DNA of 39,067 nt from Bacteroidota bacterium (GCA_013298545.1 JAAFIA010000046.1:1-39067), one strand, 5' to 3'. Positions 7,636 through 15,388 are shown, counted from the stretch's first letter. The notes: generated from the letters alone by a model not told the origin. Numbers and translations are program-made.

Positions 7636-8838
7636 TTATTTCACCAAGTAGGTATCAAAATACTTTTTGATTTTTCCTGCATTGTTTTCAGAGAAATGTT
7701 GTGCTTGTTCGTCGATGGTGATGTGGTACATGCTCACAAATACATAGCAATCGAGGTAACCTTCGTCCATCATTTTGTGTGCAAAGCCCATTTCGCCGTC
7801 ATTATCGTCCGATTTTTTGAGCATGTATTCCCAGCAATAGGTTTCCATGTATTTCTGTTCGGTCAAGGTTTGGCTTTTGGTGATTACACCGTCTTCATCG
7901 CAATAACGCTCAATTTTTTCTTTGGCTTCGCGGTAGTACTTCCAAGGCTCGCTAGAGATAGCACTTTGGTCGTTTTCGGCCATATTCGGGAAGGAGGTGC
8001 GAATCATCCAATGGCGGTTAAAGGTTTTGCCAAGTTTCTCGCAGATTTCCTCCATGCGTACAAACATGCCAATATCAGGATGCACAGTAATGGCCTCGAT
8101 ACAGGCTTTGTAGGCTTCATCCCAACGTTTCAATTTCATGTATGAATCGGTGAGGTATTTGCGTGGCTCAAGAAGTTTTGGCTGACGTTCAATAGCTTCT
8201 TTAAACCAAGGAAGTGCTTTTTCGTATTCTTCGTTGTTGTAATAGCTATCGCCAATGTAAAGACGTGCTTTGTAATACTTCTTGTCAAGTTCAACTGCTT
8301 TTTGGTAATGTTTGATGGCTGATGTATATTTTTCAGCGCGGAACTCTTCTTCTCCCTTATCGTATTCTTCTTTTGCATCATCAGAGATTGCGGTGTCTGG
8401 ATTAACATCGATGAGTTTGGTACGGAGCAGGAGTGATGCGTATTCTTGTTTGCTGCAAAACAACGTTGCGAGGTAACAAGCGGAAAGCATTTCGGTGCGG
8501 TACTCAGAAGATTTGAGTTTGTCAACATTAATTGTTGTGCTGCCGCCTTTGCCTGCTTTTTTAATGATGGCCATCACATCTTTGTTCAACTGATCGTTGT
8601 AACGGTCGGCTTCATAAATGACACGGAGTTTCCAAAGATCGTCTTCAAATGGATGCGCGTCGATGACTGGTTTAATCGCCGAAATGGCTTTGCTGTATTT
8701 GCCTTTGTTGTAAAGTGCTTTCGACTTTTCAACTTTTTTGATTTCGCTGTTGGTGTATTGTGCAAAAGCTGGCAATGCCAGCAAAAACAAGGCAATTAGA
8801 GCAAGAGCAAATCGTTTTGTTTGGGTTGGTTTAATCAT
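7636..8838 (-). CDS. Secreted/periplasmic tetratricopeptide-repeat protein
   Basis: The 400-residue product begins with a signal peptide (Lys/Arg-rich start, ALALIALFLLALPAFAQ, cleavage near residue 26). At least two TPR-rich areas follow: about residues 30-75 (KSKALYNKGKYSKAISAIKPVIDAHP) and about 155-260 (EEFRAEKYTSAIKHYQKAVELD, YNNEEYEKALPWFKEAIERQP, KLKRWDEAYKACIEAI). TPRs are protein-binding scaffolds. The C-terminal 130 residues match nothing I recognise. It lies 42 bp downstream of a small lipoprotein gene on the same strand and probably shares its transcript. The function is unknown; an envelope complex is a reasonable guess. Confidence 0.85.
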   Translation of the reverse strand: MIKPTQTKRFALALIALFLLALPAFAQYTNSEIKKVEKSKALYNKGKYSKAISAIKPVIDAHPFEDDLWKLRVIYEADRYNDQLNKDVMAIIKKAGKGGSTTINVDKLKSSEYRTEMLSACYLATLFCSKQEYASLLLRTKLIDVNPDTAISDDAKEEYDKGEEEFRAEKYTSAIKHYQKAVELDKKYYKARLYIGDSYYNNEEYEKALPWFKEAIERQPKLLEPRKYLTDSYMKLKRWDEAYKACIEAITVHPDIGMFVRMEEICEKLGKTFNRHWMIRTSFPNMAENDQSAISSEPWKYYREAKEKIERYCDEDGVITKSQTLTEQKYMETYCWEYMLKKSDDNDGEMGFAHKMMDEGYLDCYVFVSMYHITIDEQAQHFSENNAGKIKKYFDTYLVK

Positions 8839-8880
8839 AGCGTTTGTGAGGTGAGATAGGAGATGGTTGTCAGAATAAGC

Positions 8881-9297
8881 CTATTGGCGGGTTAAAGTCA
8901 CAACACAAGTATCAATATTGCTGCCTGTGTTCATATAATAAGTCATTTGAATGGTATTGGCGCCAGTTTTGGTGCCGCTTCCATTCAACTGATTGCCGTT
9001 GTATGTTTGCTGTGGTATGGTAATGCTATTGCCGCTGATTGTTGCTGTGGCCTTGTACTGAAAGCCAATATTGTAAAAGTTCTCAATCAGCACTTGGCTA
9101 GCGTTTGATGTAGATTTGTTGAAGTGCACCACATAATTATTTTGCCCAACCTGAGAACTTTGTTCAGATGCGTCCCAAGATGCAACGTATGTGTCGCGGG
9201 CATCGCTTGGGTTTGGTTCTTCTTCATCAGGCGTACAGGTTGGTAGCAACACTGCTGTAAAACCAAGAAGAATGAATAGGCTGATTTTATGTTTCAT
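8881..9297 (-). CDS. Small predicted lipoprotein, function unknown
   Basis: The product is about 138 residues. ATG at 9297 (MKHKISLF) is preferred over a start four codons upstream because it gives a standard lipoprotein signal peptide: short basic start, hydrophobic FILLGFTAVLLPTC, then a lipobox Cys followed by acidic residues. The mature part is a beta-rich domain with Ser/Thr/Asn/Gly-rich strands (YKATATISGNSITIPQQ), resembling small beta-sandwich lipoproteins common in Bacteroidota. I recognise no family. It is upstream of the TPR gene in a likely two-gene unit. Confidence 0.75.
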   Translation of the reverse strand: MKHKISLFILLGFTAVLLPTCTPDEEEPNPSDARDTYVASWDASEQSSQVGQNNYVVHFNKSTSNASQVLIENFYNIGFQYKATATISGNSITIPQQTYNGNQLNGSGTKTGANTIQMTYYMNTGSNIDTCVVTLTRQ

Positions 9298-9311
9298 ATA
9301 TGTAAGCATAA

Positions 9312-9342
9312 CAAAGATGGTGTTTTTCTATCAAACGGCAAA
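9312..9342 (-). promoter_or_regulatory. Candidate promoter of the lipoprotein-TPR unit
   Basis: On the minus strand, TTTG (9342-9339) is separated by 19 bp from CATCTTTG (9319-9312). The latter is a one-mismatch copy of the Bacteroidota -7 box TAnnTTTG. Spacing and position (15 bp before the chosen ATG) fit. Confidence 0.5.
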
Positions 9343-9432
9343 TCTTGTGCCGTATTATTTCTGTTTAAAACAGTCTAAAAAGGATGAATTTTCGGCGAAA
9401 TAATCGAAGGTGAGTAGTGTGCAAAAGCTCAA

Positions 9433-9507
9433 AGGTTATTTTTTTAAAAAAATATCCGAAAAAATATAACCGTAATAATAATCGCGATTATAATCACAAT
9501 TATTATT
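9433..9507. repeat. Two adjacent AT-rich inverted repeats
   Basis: The first repeat pairs GGTTATTTTTTT (from 9434) with AAAAAATATAACC (to 9471), with one bulge. The second, 9474-9507, is a 34-bp near-perfect palindrome whose two differences would be G-U wobbles in RNA. Both lie downstream of gmhA on the minus strand and may end its transcript. The rest of the gap 9298-9527 shows only the promoter listed separately. Confidence 0.7.
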
Positions 9508-9527
9508 TTTTACTTGATCCTTTATTA

Positions 9528-10118
9528 TTAGGGTTTTCGAGGAAATAATTCGTTCTCAATTAGTTCGCATATCGTGTGGCCGATAAGCATATGGCATTCC
9601 TGAATACGGGGGGTGTCTTTCGATGGAATTGGGAGAAGAATATCACTTAAAATAGCCATTTTGCCACCAGTCTCACCTGTGAATCCAATTGTAATAACCC
9701 CAATTTGACGTGCTTTTTCGAAGGCGCGCACCACATTTGGCGAATTGCCACTAGTAGAAAGACCAATGAGTACATCACCTTGTTGAGCCATAGCCTGAAG
9801 CATTCGTTCAAAGACCACCTCGTACCCATAGTCGTTGGCCACTGCTGTGGTGTATGATATATTTACATGCAAGGCCTCCGAGAAAAGTGGCGGACGGTCA
9901 AAATAGAAACGTCCAGAAAGTTCTGCAGCTAAGTGTTGAGCATCTGCCGCACTACCACCATTGCCACACCAGAGCACCTTTTTGTTGTTGCGGAATGCAT
10001 CAATACAGCAAGTCGCAGCTTCAGACATAGTCCTAAGTAAGGCTTCGTTTTCGACTAGGTGTGATTTGAGTGCGATTGAAGATTGGATACGATTTCGAAA
10101 ATCAGACGAATAAGTCAT
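9528..10118 (-). CDS. gmhA: Sedoheptulose 7-phosphate isomerase (GmhA-like SIS protein)
   Basis: GmhA makes D-glycero-D-manno-heptose 7-phosphate, a precursor of LPS core or other surface heptose. The 196-residue length and single SIS domain fit. Diagnostic stretches are CGNGGSAADAQHLAAELSGRF (sugar-phosphate loop), LIGLSTSGNSPNVVRAFEKA and the C-terminal RIQECHMLIGHTICELIE, which carries active-site residues in this family. The gene starts 15 bp after the upstream glycosyltransferase stop, so the two form an operon, consistent with a surface-glycan role. Other SIS proteins, such as DiaA, look similar; the RPPLFSEALHVN and QECHMLIGH segments favour GmhA. Confidence 0.85.
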   Translation of the reverse strand: MTYSSDFRNRIQSSIALKSHLVENEALLRTMSEAATCCIDAFRNNKKVLWCGNGGSAADAQHLAAELSGRFYFDRPPLFSEALHVNISYTTAVANDYGYEVVFERMLQAMAQQGDVLIGLSTSGNSPNVVRAFEKARQIGVITIGFTGETGGKMAILSDILLPIPSKDTPRIQECHMLIGHTICELIENELFPRKP

Positions 10119-10133
10119 GTGTCAAAAATAAAC

Positions 10134-11288
10134 CTATTTATGTTTGCTCAGGTCTTCATAAAGACTATAAATCGTATCAGTCATATACGACCAAGCATAT
10201 TTGTATTTATGTTCGAGCAAATGTTTGGTAAAACTAGCTTCTCGCCCGTTGTCATAATAATCGTTGAGCGCATTGGCAATTGACTCTGGTGAACACGATG
10301 TTACATAGCCGTTTTGATTAGCATCAACATCTTCTGGAAGTCCTCCAACATCCGTTACAAGTGAGGGCTTATCAAAATGAATCGCTATTTTGGCAATTCC
10401 GCTATTGGTAGCATTGCGATATGTCTGTGCTACAATATCCGCCGCACAGAAATAATAGCGGACATCTTCGTTGGCAATATAATTGGTGCGAAGTATAACT
10501 CGGTTGCGGATATTGAGCCGATCAATAAGGTCTTGGTAATTTTTTTCGTCCTCGTAAAACTCACCTGCGATAAGAATATGCACATTTTTAGCAGCCAATC
10601 GCTCATCGGCAACAGCTTCTATTAAAAGATCGAGTCCTTTATATTTTCGGATAAATCCAAAAAACAGCACAACTGGAACGTTGTTAGGAATGTTTAGCAG
10701 TTTTCGTGCTGTTTCCTTGTCTGTTTTATCGCCGTACTGGTCGTAAACTGGATGTGGTGTGTGTTTGATTGGAACATCGGAACGGAATGTGGCTATATCA
10801 CGTACAACTTTTTGAGAAAGAGCGATGAACGCCTGACAAGAGGAAAAGAACCATTTGGAAAAAACGCGATCTCCGGGTCTTTTCTCATGTGGAATCGCAT
10901 TATCAACCAATGCAATGACCTTTGTTTTTGAATTTCGCTTGATTAAGCGAGCAAGCGATCCAAGGCAAGGTCCCATAAAAGGCAACCAAAAACGAATGAT
11001 AACCAGATCGGGCTTCTCTTTTTTGATTTTTCGCGCAGATGTAATCCAATTGAGTGGATTGATGGAATTGATGCAGGTAGTTATGACTAGATCTTTGGGG
11101 CGAGCACTAACATGATCGAATTGGGTTGTGCCGGGGAATAAAAATGATGGATATTGAAGAGAAAAAGAATAAATGACTACCTGATGGCCAGCATCCGACA
11201 ATTCGCGCGCAAGCGATTCGTTAAGTGCCGCAATGCCTCCCCGCAAGGGCCACGCAGGTCCGATGATGCCTATTTTCAATGGTTTCAT
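10134..11288 (-). CDS. GT4-like family glycosyltransferase
   Basis: The 384-residue product has the two-domain GT-B plan. An N-terminal Rossmann domain begins IGIIGPAWPLRGGIAALNESLAREL, with the glycine-rich loop. A C-terminal nucleotide-sugar domain contains VVLFFGFIRKYKGLDLLIEAV (the conserved Arg/Lys pair), VHILIAGEFYED and a late KPSLVTDVGGLPEDV stretch. The usual Glu of the EX7E motif is replaced by a Thr-Asn-Ser-Gly context (YRNATNSGIAKIAIHFDKP), so classification within GT4 is tentative. With gmhA downstream, a role in LPS or capsule sugar transfer is likely. Donor and acceptor are unknown. Confidence 0.82.
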   Translation of the reverse strand: MKPLKIGIIGPAWPLRGGIAALNESLARELSDAGHQVVIYSFSLQYPSFLFPGTTQFDHVSARPKDLVITTCINSINPLNWITSARKIKKEKPDLVIIRFWLPFMGPCLGSLARLIKRNSKTKVIALVDNAIPHEKRPGDRVFSKWFFSSCQAFIALSQKVVRDIATFRSDVPIKHTPHPVYDQYGDKTDKETARKLLNIPNNVPVVLFFGFIRKYKGLDLLIEAVADERLAAKNVHILIAGEFYEDEKNYQDLIDRLNIRNRVILRTNYIANEDVRYYFCAADIVAQTYRNATNSGIAKIAIHFDKPSLVTDVGGLPEDVDANQNGYVTSCSPESIANALNDYYDNGREASFTKHLLEHKYKYAWSYMTDTIYSLYEDLSKHK

Positions 11289-11302
11289 AAAAAAGATGTG
11301 CT

Positions 11303-11310
11303 CAAAAGTA
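11303..11310 (-). promoter_or_regulatory. Candidate -7 box for the glycosyltransferase-gmhA operon
   Basis: On the minus strand this reads TACTTTTG, a full match to TAnnTTTG, 14 bp before the start codon. No good -33 element is visible at the normal spacing. It forms a divergent pair with the rpsU promoter. Confidence 0.4.
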
Positions 11311-11327
11311 AGGTTTTGTGTTTAGCT

Positions 11328-11359
11328 CTTGCATGATTCAAATACCTTTTCTACATTTG
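11328..11359 (+). promoter_or_regulatory. rpsU promoter (-33 CTTG, -7 TACATTTG)
   Basis: TACATTTG at 11352-11359 is a full match to the Bacteroidota -7 box. CTTG at 11328-11331, 20 bp upstream, matches the TTG core of the -33 element. A start point near 11365 would give a leader of about 30 nt before the rpsU ATG. Confidence 0.7.
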
Positions 11360-11394
11360 CACCCCTGTAAAAACAGAAAACACACAATTTACAC

Positions 11395-11589
11395 ATGATC
11401 ATTGTTCAAGTAAAAGAAGGCGAATCACTCGAAAAGTCGCTCAAAAAATTCAAGAAGAAGTTTGAAAAAACTGGTGTTGTACGCGAACTCCGTGGCCGTC
11501 AGAAATTCACGAAACCTTCTATTCGCAAACGCGAAACCAAGTTAAAAGCAATCTACCGTCAGCAATTGCAACTCGGAATCGAAGCGTAA
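11395..11589 (+). CDS. rpsU: 30S ribosomal protein S21
   Basis: This is a 64-residue basic protein, the normal length. MIIVQVKEGESLEKSLKKFKKKFEK and a VRELRGRQKFTKPSIRKRETKLKAIYR segment are characteristic of bS21. S21 sits on the platform of the small subunit near the anti-Shine-Dalgarno region and assists initiation. It has its own promoter. It is followed by a large hairpin with a T-run before the recombinase gene, so much of its transcript may end there. Confidence 0.95.
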   Translation: MIIVQVKEGESLEKSLKKFKKKFEKTGVVRELRGRQKFTKPSIRKRETKLKAIYRQQLQLGIEA

Positions 11590-11629
11590 TTTATACGCCT
11601 TCGTTTCAGTAGATTAGTATATATCCAAA

Positions 11630-11698
11630 GAAATACGCACTTTTGGAGAGAACCTTCTTGTAGGGTTACTCGTTCAATAGTGTGTATTTCTTTTTTTT
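11630..11698 (+). terminator. Two-tier hairpin with T8 tract between rpsU and the xer gene
   Basis: The outer stem of 12 bp (11630-11641 with 11679-11690, one G-U pair) is followed at once by eight T. Inside, a second stem (GAG-AACC with GGTT-A-CTC, one bulged A) caps the structure. It has the layout of an intrinsic terminator or attenuator, but with a longer apical part than a plain terminator. It overlaps the most upstream possible start of the next gene. Confidence 0.6.
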
Positions 11699-11705
11699 AT
11701 TTACG

Positions 11706-12617
11706 GTGGTCAATTCAAGCATAGATCGATTTTGTGATTTTATAAGCGTAGAGAAACGTTTTTCGCGCCATACACGCGTTGCGTATGAAAACGACTTGAT
11801 ACAATTCCGCGATTTTCTCGCTACTCAATACGACAATACATTGCCCGAGGATGCCAATTTTCAGCTTGTGCGTTCTTGGATTGCTTCGTTGCTCGATCAG
11901 GGAATTACGCCACGTTCTGTAAACAGGAAAATTACGACACTGCGGAGCTATTACCGTTTTTTATTAAAAGACGGCGAAATTCGAATTAATCCCATGCTTA
12001 AAATTCAGGGACCGAAAACAGCCAAACGCCTTCCCGTATTTGTTGAAGAAAAAGCGATGGACAATCTGCTCGACCGTGTTATCCCACAGAAAAAGACAGA
12101 TAATCCTTACCGCGATCTATTGGCACAACTTATTTTGGAGCTATTTTACGGAACAGGTATGCGCCTGTCTGAATTGATCAACCTGCGCGAATCCAATTTT
12201 GATGAAGGCCGTCATACGTTAAAAGTACTGGGCAAACGCAATAAAGAACGCATCATTCCAATCCCAGAGTCGTTGGTTGTTTCGATTCGCGAGTACCAGA
12301 AAGCGAAAAAAGAGTATGGTGTTTTGCCCAATCAAGAACTCGATTTGTTGTTGCAACGCGAGAATGGAAAAAAAATGGGCGAAAAATTTGTTTACTTGCT
12401 CGTTCAAGAATACCTTAGCCTTGTTACTACAATCGACAAAAAGAGTCCGCATGTGCTGCGTCATACATTTGCTACACATATGCTTAATCAAGGAGCCGAT
12501 TTAAATGCAATCAAAGAACTGCTTGGTCACGCAAATCTCTCCGCCACGCAGATATACACACACAATACAGTCGAAAAATTAAAAGCCATTCACCACCAAG
12601 CACATCCACGTGCTTAA
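11706..12617 (+). CDS. Tyrosine recombinase of the XerC/XerD family
   Basis: Xer recombinases resolve chromosome dimers at dif. The product is about 303 residues from GTG 11706. An N-terminal SAM-like DNA-binding domain (about 1-90, HTRVAYENDLIQFRDFL) precedes the catalytic domain. Catalytic residues are visible: Arg153 (GTGMRLSEL), a Lys in the following beta hairpin (VLGKRNKER), His249-x-x-Arg252 (HVLRHTFATHML), a His in LGHANLS and the nucleophile Tyr284 (IYTH). An in-frame GTG at 11682 lies within the upstream hairpin and codes a Phe-rich start, so I prefer 11706. No ATG is available near the N-terminus. Its place between rpsU and hpf is the usual Bacteroidota arrangement, so it is a housekeeping gene and not a phage integrase. 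XerC versus XerD is not decided. Confidence 0.85.
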   Translation: MVNSSIDRFCDFISVEKRFSRHTRVAYENDLIQFRDFLATQYDNTLPEDANFQLVRSWIASLLDQGITPRSVNRKITTLRSYYRFLLKDGEIRINPMLKIQGPKTAKRLPVFVEEKAMDNLLDRVIPQKKTDNPYRDLLAQLILELFYGTGMRLSELINLRESNFDEGRHTLKVLGKRNKERIIPIPESLVVSIREYQKAKKEYGVLPNQELDLLLQRENGKKMGEKFVYLLVQEYLSLVTTIDKKSPHVLRHTFATHMLNQGADLNAIKELLGHANLSATQIYTHNTVEKLKAIHHQAHPRA

Positions 12618-12648
12618 AAATTCTCTAAAATTTCATTAGTTAAAATCA

Positions 12649-12656
12649 AAAGGAGG
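12649..12656 (+). promoter_or_regulatory. Strong Shine-Dalgarno sequence before hpf
   Basis: AAAGGAGG ends five bases before the hpf ATG, which is near-ideal pairing and spacing. Most other starts in this window have no such element, as is usual in Bacteroidota. Confidence 0.75.
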
Positions 12657-12661
12657 ACCAA

Positions 12662-12961
12662 ATGGATATCCAGATTCAATCGATTCATTTTGACGCAGAT
12701 CGTAAATTGATCAGCTTTATTGAAGAAAAAGTAGGAAAACTGACTCATTTTTATGATGGAATCATCAGCAGCGAAATTTTTCTTCGTCTGGAAAACGCCG
12801 GAGCCATTACCACTAAAATTGCTGAAATTAAACTCAATGTGCCGGGCAGCGATTTGTATGTAAAAAAAGAATGTAAAAGCTTTGAAGAGGCTATTGATAC
12901 AGGGGTTGATGCCTTGGAGCGACAAGTAAAAAAATACAAAGAAAAGACAAAAGGATTGTAA
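12662..12961 (+). CDS. hpf: Ribosome hibernation-promoting factor (short HPF/RaiA type)
   Basis: The 99-residue product matches the short HPF/YfiA family: MDIQIQSIHFDADRKLISFIEEKVGKLTHFYDG at the N-terminus, a central beta strand region (IAEIKLNVPGSDLYVKKE) and an ending SFEEAIDTGVDALERQVKKYKEK. These proteins bind the 30S subunit in the mRNA/tRNA channel and silence ribosomes in stationary phase. No long C-terminal dimerisation domain is present. It is closely downstream of the recombinase gene. A terminator follows, before the tRNA promoter. Confidence 0.92.
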   Translation: MDIQIQSIHFDADRKLISFIEEKVGKLTHFYDGIISSEIFLRLENAGAITTKIAEIKLNVPGSDLYVKKECKSFEEAIDTGVDALERQVKKYKEKTKGL

Positions 12962-12994
12962 ATTTAGGCGTATCAGAAACGCGATAAAATGTCC

Positions 12995-13032
12995 ATAGTC
13001 CCGAACTTTTTTAGGTCGGGACTATTTTTTTT
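12995..13032 (+). terminator. Intrinsic terminator after hpf
   Basis: A 10-bp perfect stem (12995-13004 with 13016-13025) with an 11-nt loop is followed by a run of T. It closes the rpsU-xer-hpf unit. Confidence 0.85.
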
Positions 13033-13053
13033 GCAAAAAAAATATGTTTGATG

Positions 13054-13084
13054 TTTGTTGATCGAATGAAGTTTTATACATTTG
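13054..13084 (+). promoter_or_regulatory. Promoter of the tRNA-tuf operon (-33 TTTG, -7 TACATTTG)
   Basis: TTTG at 13054-13057 and TACATTTG at 13077-13084 are separated by exactly 19 bp, a full match to the Bacteroidota housekeeping promoter. It lies about 110 bp before the first tRNA. Confidence 0.85.
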
Positions 13085-13194
13085 CAGTCCTTTTTAAGAA
13101 GGGATTGGACTACAAATATCAGTCCGAAGTTCTTTGAAACCTAGATGTAGCGCGTTAATTCCGTTACTGTTTGATACGAAAAAAGAGTGAAAAG

Positions 13195-13267
13195 GCCGGT
13201 GTAGCTCAGCTGGTAGAGCAGCTGATTTGTAATCAGCAGGTCGGGGGTTCGAATCCCTTCGCCGGCT
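13195..13267 (+). tRNA. tRNA-Thr (anticodon TGT)
   Basis: This is a complete cloverleaf with acceptor GCCGGTG/CGCCGGC (one G-T pair). The D arm is GCTCAGCTGGTAGAGC, the anticodon stem GCTGA/TCAGC with loop TTTGTAA, and the T arm GGGGGTTCGAATCCCTT. CCA is not encoded. Confidence 0.95.
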
Positions 13268-13320
13268 CATAATTTTTTCGGATCTGGTCCTGGCATCGGA
13301 GCAGTACAGTACAAAATCAC

Positions 13321-13403
13321 GGGGAGATAGCCAAGTGGCCAACGGCAACAGACTGTAAATCTGTCCTCTTACGAGTTCGAAGGTTCGAATCCTTCTCTCC
13401 CCA
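13321..13403 (+). tRNA. tRNA-Tyr (anticodon GTA)
   Basis: The acceptor is GGGGAGA/TCTCCCC. The anticodon stem ACAGA/TCTGT has loop CTGTAAA. A long variable arm, as expected for bacterial tRNA-Tyr, is present. The discriminator is A and CCA is not encoded. Confidence 0.95.
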
Positions 13404-13438
13404 CATTTATAAAGGGATAGCATTTTTTGCGATCACAA

Positions 13439-13511
13439 GCGGAAGTAGCTCATTTGGTAGAGCATCAGCCTTCCAAGCTGAGGGTGGCCGGTTCGAGCCC
13501 GGTCTTCCGCT
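13439..13511 (+). tRNA. tRNA-Gly (anticodon TCC)
   Basis: The acceptor is GCGGAAG/CTTCCGC. The anticodon stem TCAGC/GCTGA has loop CTTCCAA. The discriminator T is followed by CCA at 13512-13514, so the 3' CCA may be genome-encoded here, unlike in the neighbouring tRNAs. Confidence 0.95.
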
Positions 13512-13581
13512 CCAAAATAAAATATAGTAAAAACGCATTGAGTTCGATTTTTTGTACGGCGCGCGCTGCACATTTAAGTTA

Positions 13582-13653
<72 letters not shown>

Positions 13654-13785
13654 CGGCAATACTTAATCCGAAGAGTCTGTCTTACCAACAGAAATTCTCC
13701 TGAATACATCTAATACCGCCTGCGGTTTCAGATAAAAGTGAAAAACCAAAACAAACAAGTAAACACTAACACAATTTAAATAATC

Positions 13786-14973
13786 ATGGCAAAGGAAAAA
13801 TTTGACCGCTCCAAGCCCCACGTCAACATCGGCACAATCGGTCACGTTGACCACGGCAAGACTACCCTCACCGCTGCAATTACCTCTGTTCTTGCAAGCA
13901 AAGGTTTGGCAGAAGTACGTGATTTCTCTTCAATCGACAATGCTCCTGAAGAAAAAGAACGTGGTATCACCATCAACACATCACACGTAGAATACCAGAC
14001 AGCTAACCGTCACTACGCACACGTAGATTGCCCAGGTCACGCTGACTATGTTAAAAACATGGTAACAGGTGCTGCGCAGATGGACGGTGCTATTCTTGTT
14101 GTTGCTGCAACTGATGGTCCTATGCCACAGACACGTGAGCACATCCTGCTCGCTCGTCAGGTTGGTGTACCAACACTTGTTGTATTCATGAATAAGGTTG
14201 ACATGGTTGACGACTTAGAACTCCTCGATCTCGTTGAAATGGAAATCCGCGAACTTCTTTCTTTCTATAAGTTCGATGGCGACAATACACCTATCATCCG
14301 TGGCTCTGCACTCGGTGGATTGAATAACGATCCAGCTTGGGTTGAAAAGATCATGCAGTTGATGGATGCAGTTGACACTTTCATCCCAACTCCTGCTCGT
14401 GATAAAGATAAGCCTTTCTTGATGCCAGTAGAAGACGTGTTCACGATTACTGGTCGTGGTACTGTTGCTACAGGTCGTATCGAAACTGGCGTTGTAAACG
14501 TTGGTGAAGAACTTGAAGTTATCGGAATGGGTGAAGCGAAACTCAAAACTGTTTGCACAGGTGTTGAAATGTTCCGCAAACTCCTCGATCGTGGTGAAGC
14601 TGGTGACAACGTAGGTATCCTCCTCCGTGGTATCGATAAGAAAGATATTCACCGTGGTATGGTTATCGCGAAACCTGGTTCAATCACTCCGCACACCGAA
14701 TTCAAAGCTGAGGTGTACGTATTGAAGAAAGAAGAAGGTGGCCGTCATACACCATTCCACAACAAATACCGTCCACAGTTCTATCTCCGTACTACTGACG
14801 TTACAGGTGAAATCACCTTGCCAGAAGGACGCGAAATGGTAATGCCTGGCGACAACGTAACAGTTAGCGTTAAGCTGATCGTTCCAGTTGCTATGGACAA
14901 AGGTCTTCGTTTCGCTATCCGCGAAGGTGGCCGTACTGTTGGTGCTGGTCAGGTTACTGAGATCATCAACTAA
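13786..14973 (+). CDS. tuf: Elongation factor Tu
   Basis: EF-Tu delivers aminoacyl-tRNA to the ribosome. The product is 395 residues. The G1 loop GHVDHGKT is at about residues 18-25, [12 protein letters not shown] (G3) near 81-92 and NKVDMVDD (G4) near 136-143. The effector region [13 protein letters not shown] has Asn-Thr instead of the E. coli Ala. Domains 2 and 3 are complete, ending [10 protein letters not shown]. It is co-transcribed with four upstream tRNAs. A GAAA-loop hairpin and tRNA-Trp follow. Confidence 0.98.
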   Translation: MAKEKFDRSKPHVNIGTIGHVDHGKTTLTAAITSVLASKGLAEVRDFSSIDNAPEEKERGITINTSHVEYQTANRHYAHVDCPGHADYVKNMVTGAAQMDGAILVVAATDGPMPQTREHILLARQVGVPTLVVFMNKVDMVDDLELLDLVEMEIRELLSFYKFDGDNTPIIRGSALGGLNNDPAWVEKIMQLMDAVDTFIPTPARDKDKPFLMPVEDVFTITGRGTVATGRIETGVVNVGEELEVIGMGEAKLKTVCTGVEMFRKLLDRGEAGDNVGILLRGIDKKDIHRGMVIAKPGSITPHTEFKAEVYVLKKEEGGRHTPFHNKYRPQFYLRTTDVTGEITLPEGREMVMPGDNVTVSVKLIVPVAMDKGLRFAIREGGRTVGAGQVTEIIN

Positions 14974-14999
14974 TCTAGTACAATACAACAAATTGCAGA

Positions 15000-15031
15000 A
15001 AAGGTGTTCTCCCGAAAGGGAGGACACCTTT
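15000..15031 (+). other. Hairpin with GAAA tetraloop between tuf and tRNA-Trp
   Basis: A 14-bp stem (15000-15013 with 15018-15031, one G-U pair) is closed by a GAAA tetraloop. There is no T-run beyond the stem's own end. It could be a weak terminator, an attenuator or an RNA-processing site that frees tuf mRNA from the downstream tRNA-Trp. Confidence 0.7.
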
Positions 15032-15067
15032 ACCTGCCAAATAACAACACGGTCAACGTAACTACAC

Positions 15068-15138
15068 ACGGGCATAGTTCAATGGCAGAATAGCGGTCTC
15101 CAAAACCGTTGATCTTGGTTCGAGTCCAGGTGCCCGTG
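15068..15138 (+). tRNA. tRNA-Trp (anticodon CCA)
   Basis: The acceptor is ACGGGCA/TGCCCGT. The anticodon stem GCGGT/ACCGT has loop CTCCAAA, and the T arm contains GGTTCGAGTCC. The discriminator is G and CCA is not encoded. It lies 15 bp before secE. Confidence 0.95.
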
Positions 15139-15153
15139 CAACAGCTAAACGCT

Positions 15154-15351
15154 ATGAACAAATTCAAGACATACATCGCCGAAGTTACCGACGAATTGAA
15201 AAACAAAGTAACCTGGCCAACTTGGAGCGAATTGCAGGAAAGCGCAATCATCGTGATGGTTGCCACTGTAATTTTTGCTTTGATCGTGGCCGGTATGGAC
15301 TTCGGTTTCAATAAGGGCATGGATGCTCTGTACAAAATGATCGCCAAGTAA
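15154..15351 (+). CDS. secE: Preprotein translocase subunit SecE
   Basis: This is the short 65-residue single-membrane-span SecE. An amphipathic helix TYIAEVTDELKNKVTWPTWSEL precedes one membrane segment (about residues 28-47, IIVMVATVIFALIVAGMDF) and a short tail. SecE clamps SecY in the inner membrane. ATG at 15154 is chosen; the frame stays open upstream, but that part overlaps tRNA-Trp. The position before nusG is the standard bacterial order. Confidence 0.93.
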   Translation: MNKFKTYIAEVTDELKNKVTWPTWSELQESAIIVMVATVIFALIVAGMDFGFNKGMDALYKMIAK

Positions 15352-15388
15352 TTCGCGATCTTAACGCTATTCAAATTACCAACAAGAC

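Noticed and set aside
11706-12617. The tyrosine recombinase as an integrase of a mobile element
   Set aside because: It lies between rpsU and hpf in the usual Bacteroidota order, has XerC/XerD length and motifs, and no attachment-site repeats or cargo genes are next to it.
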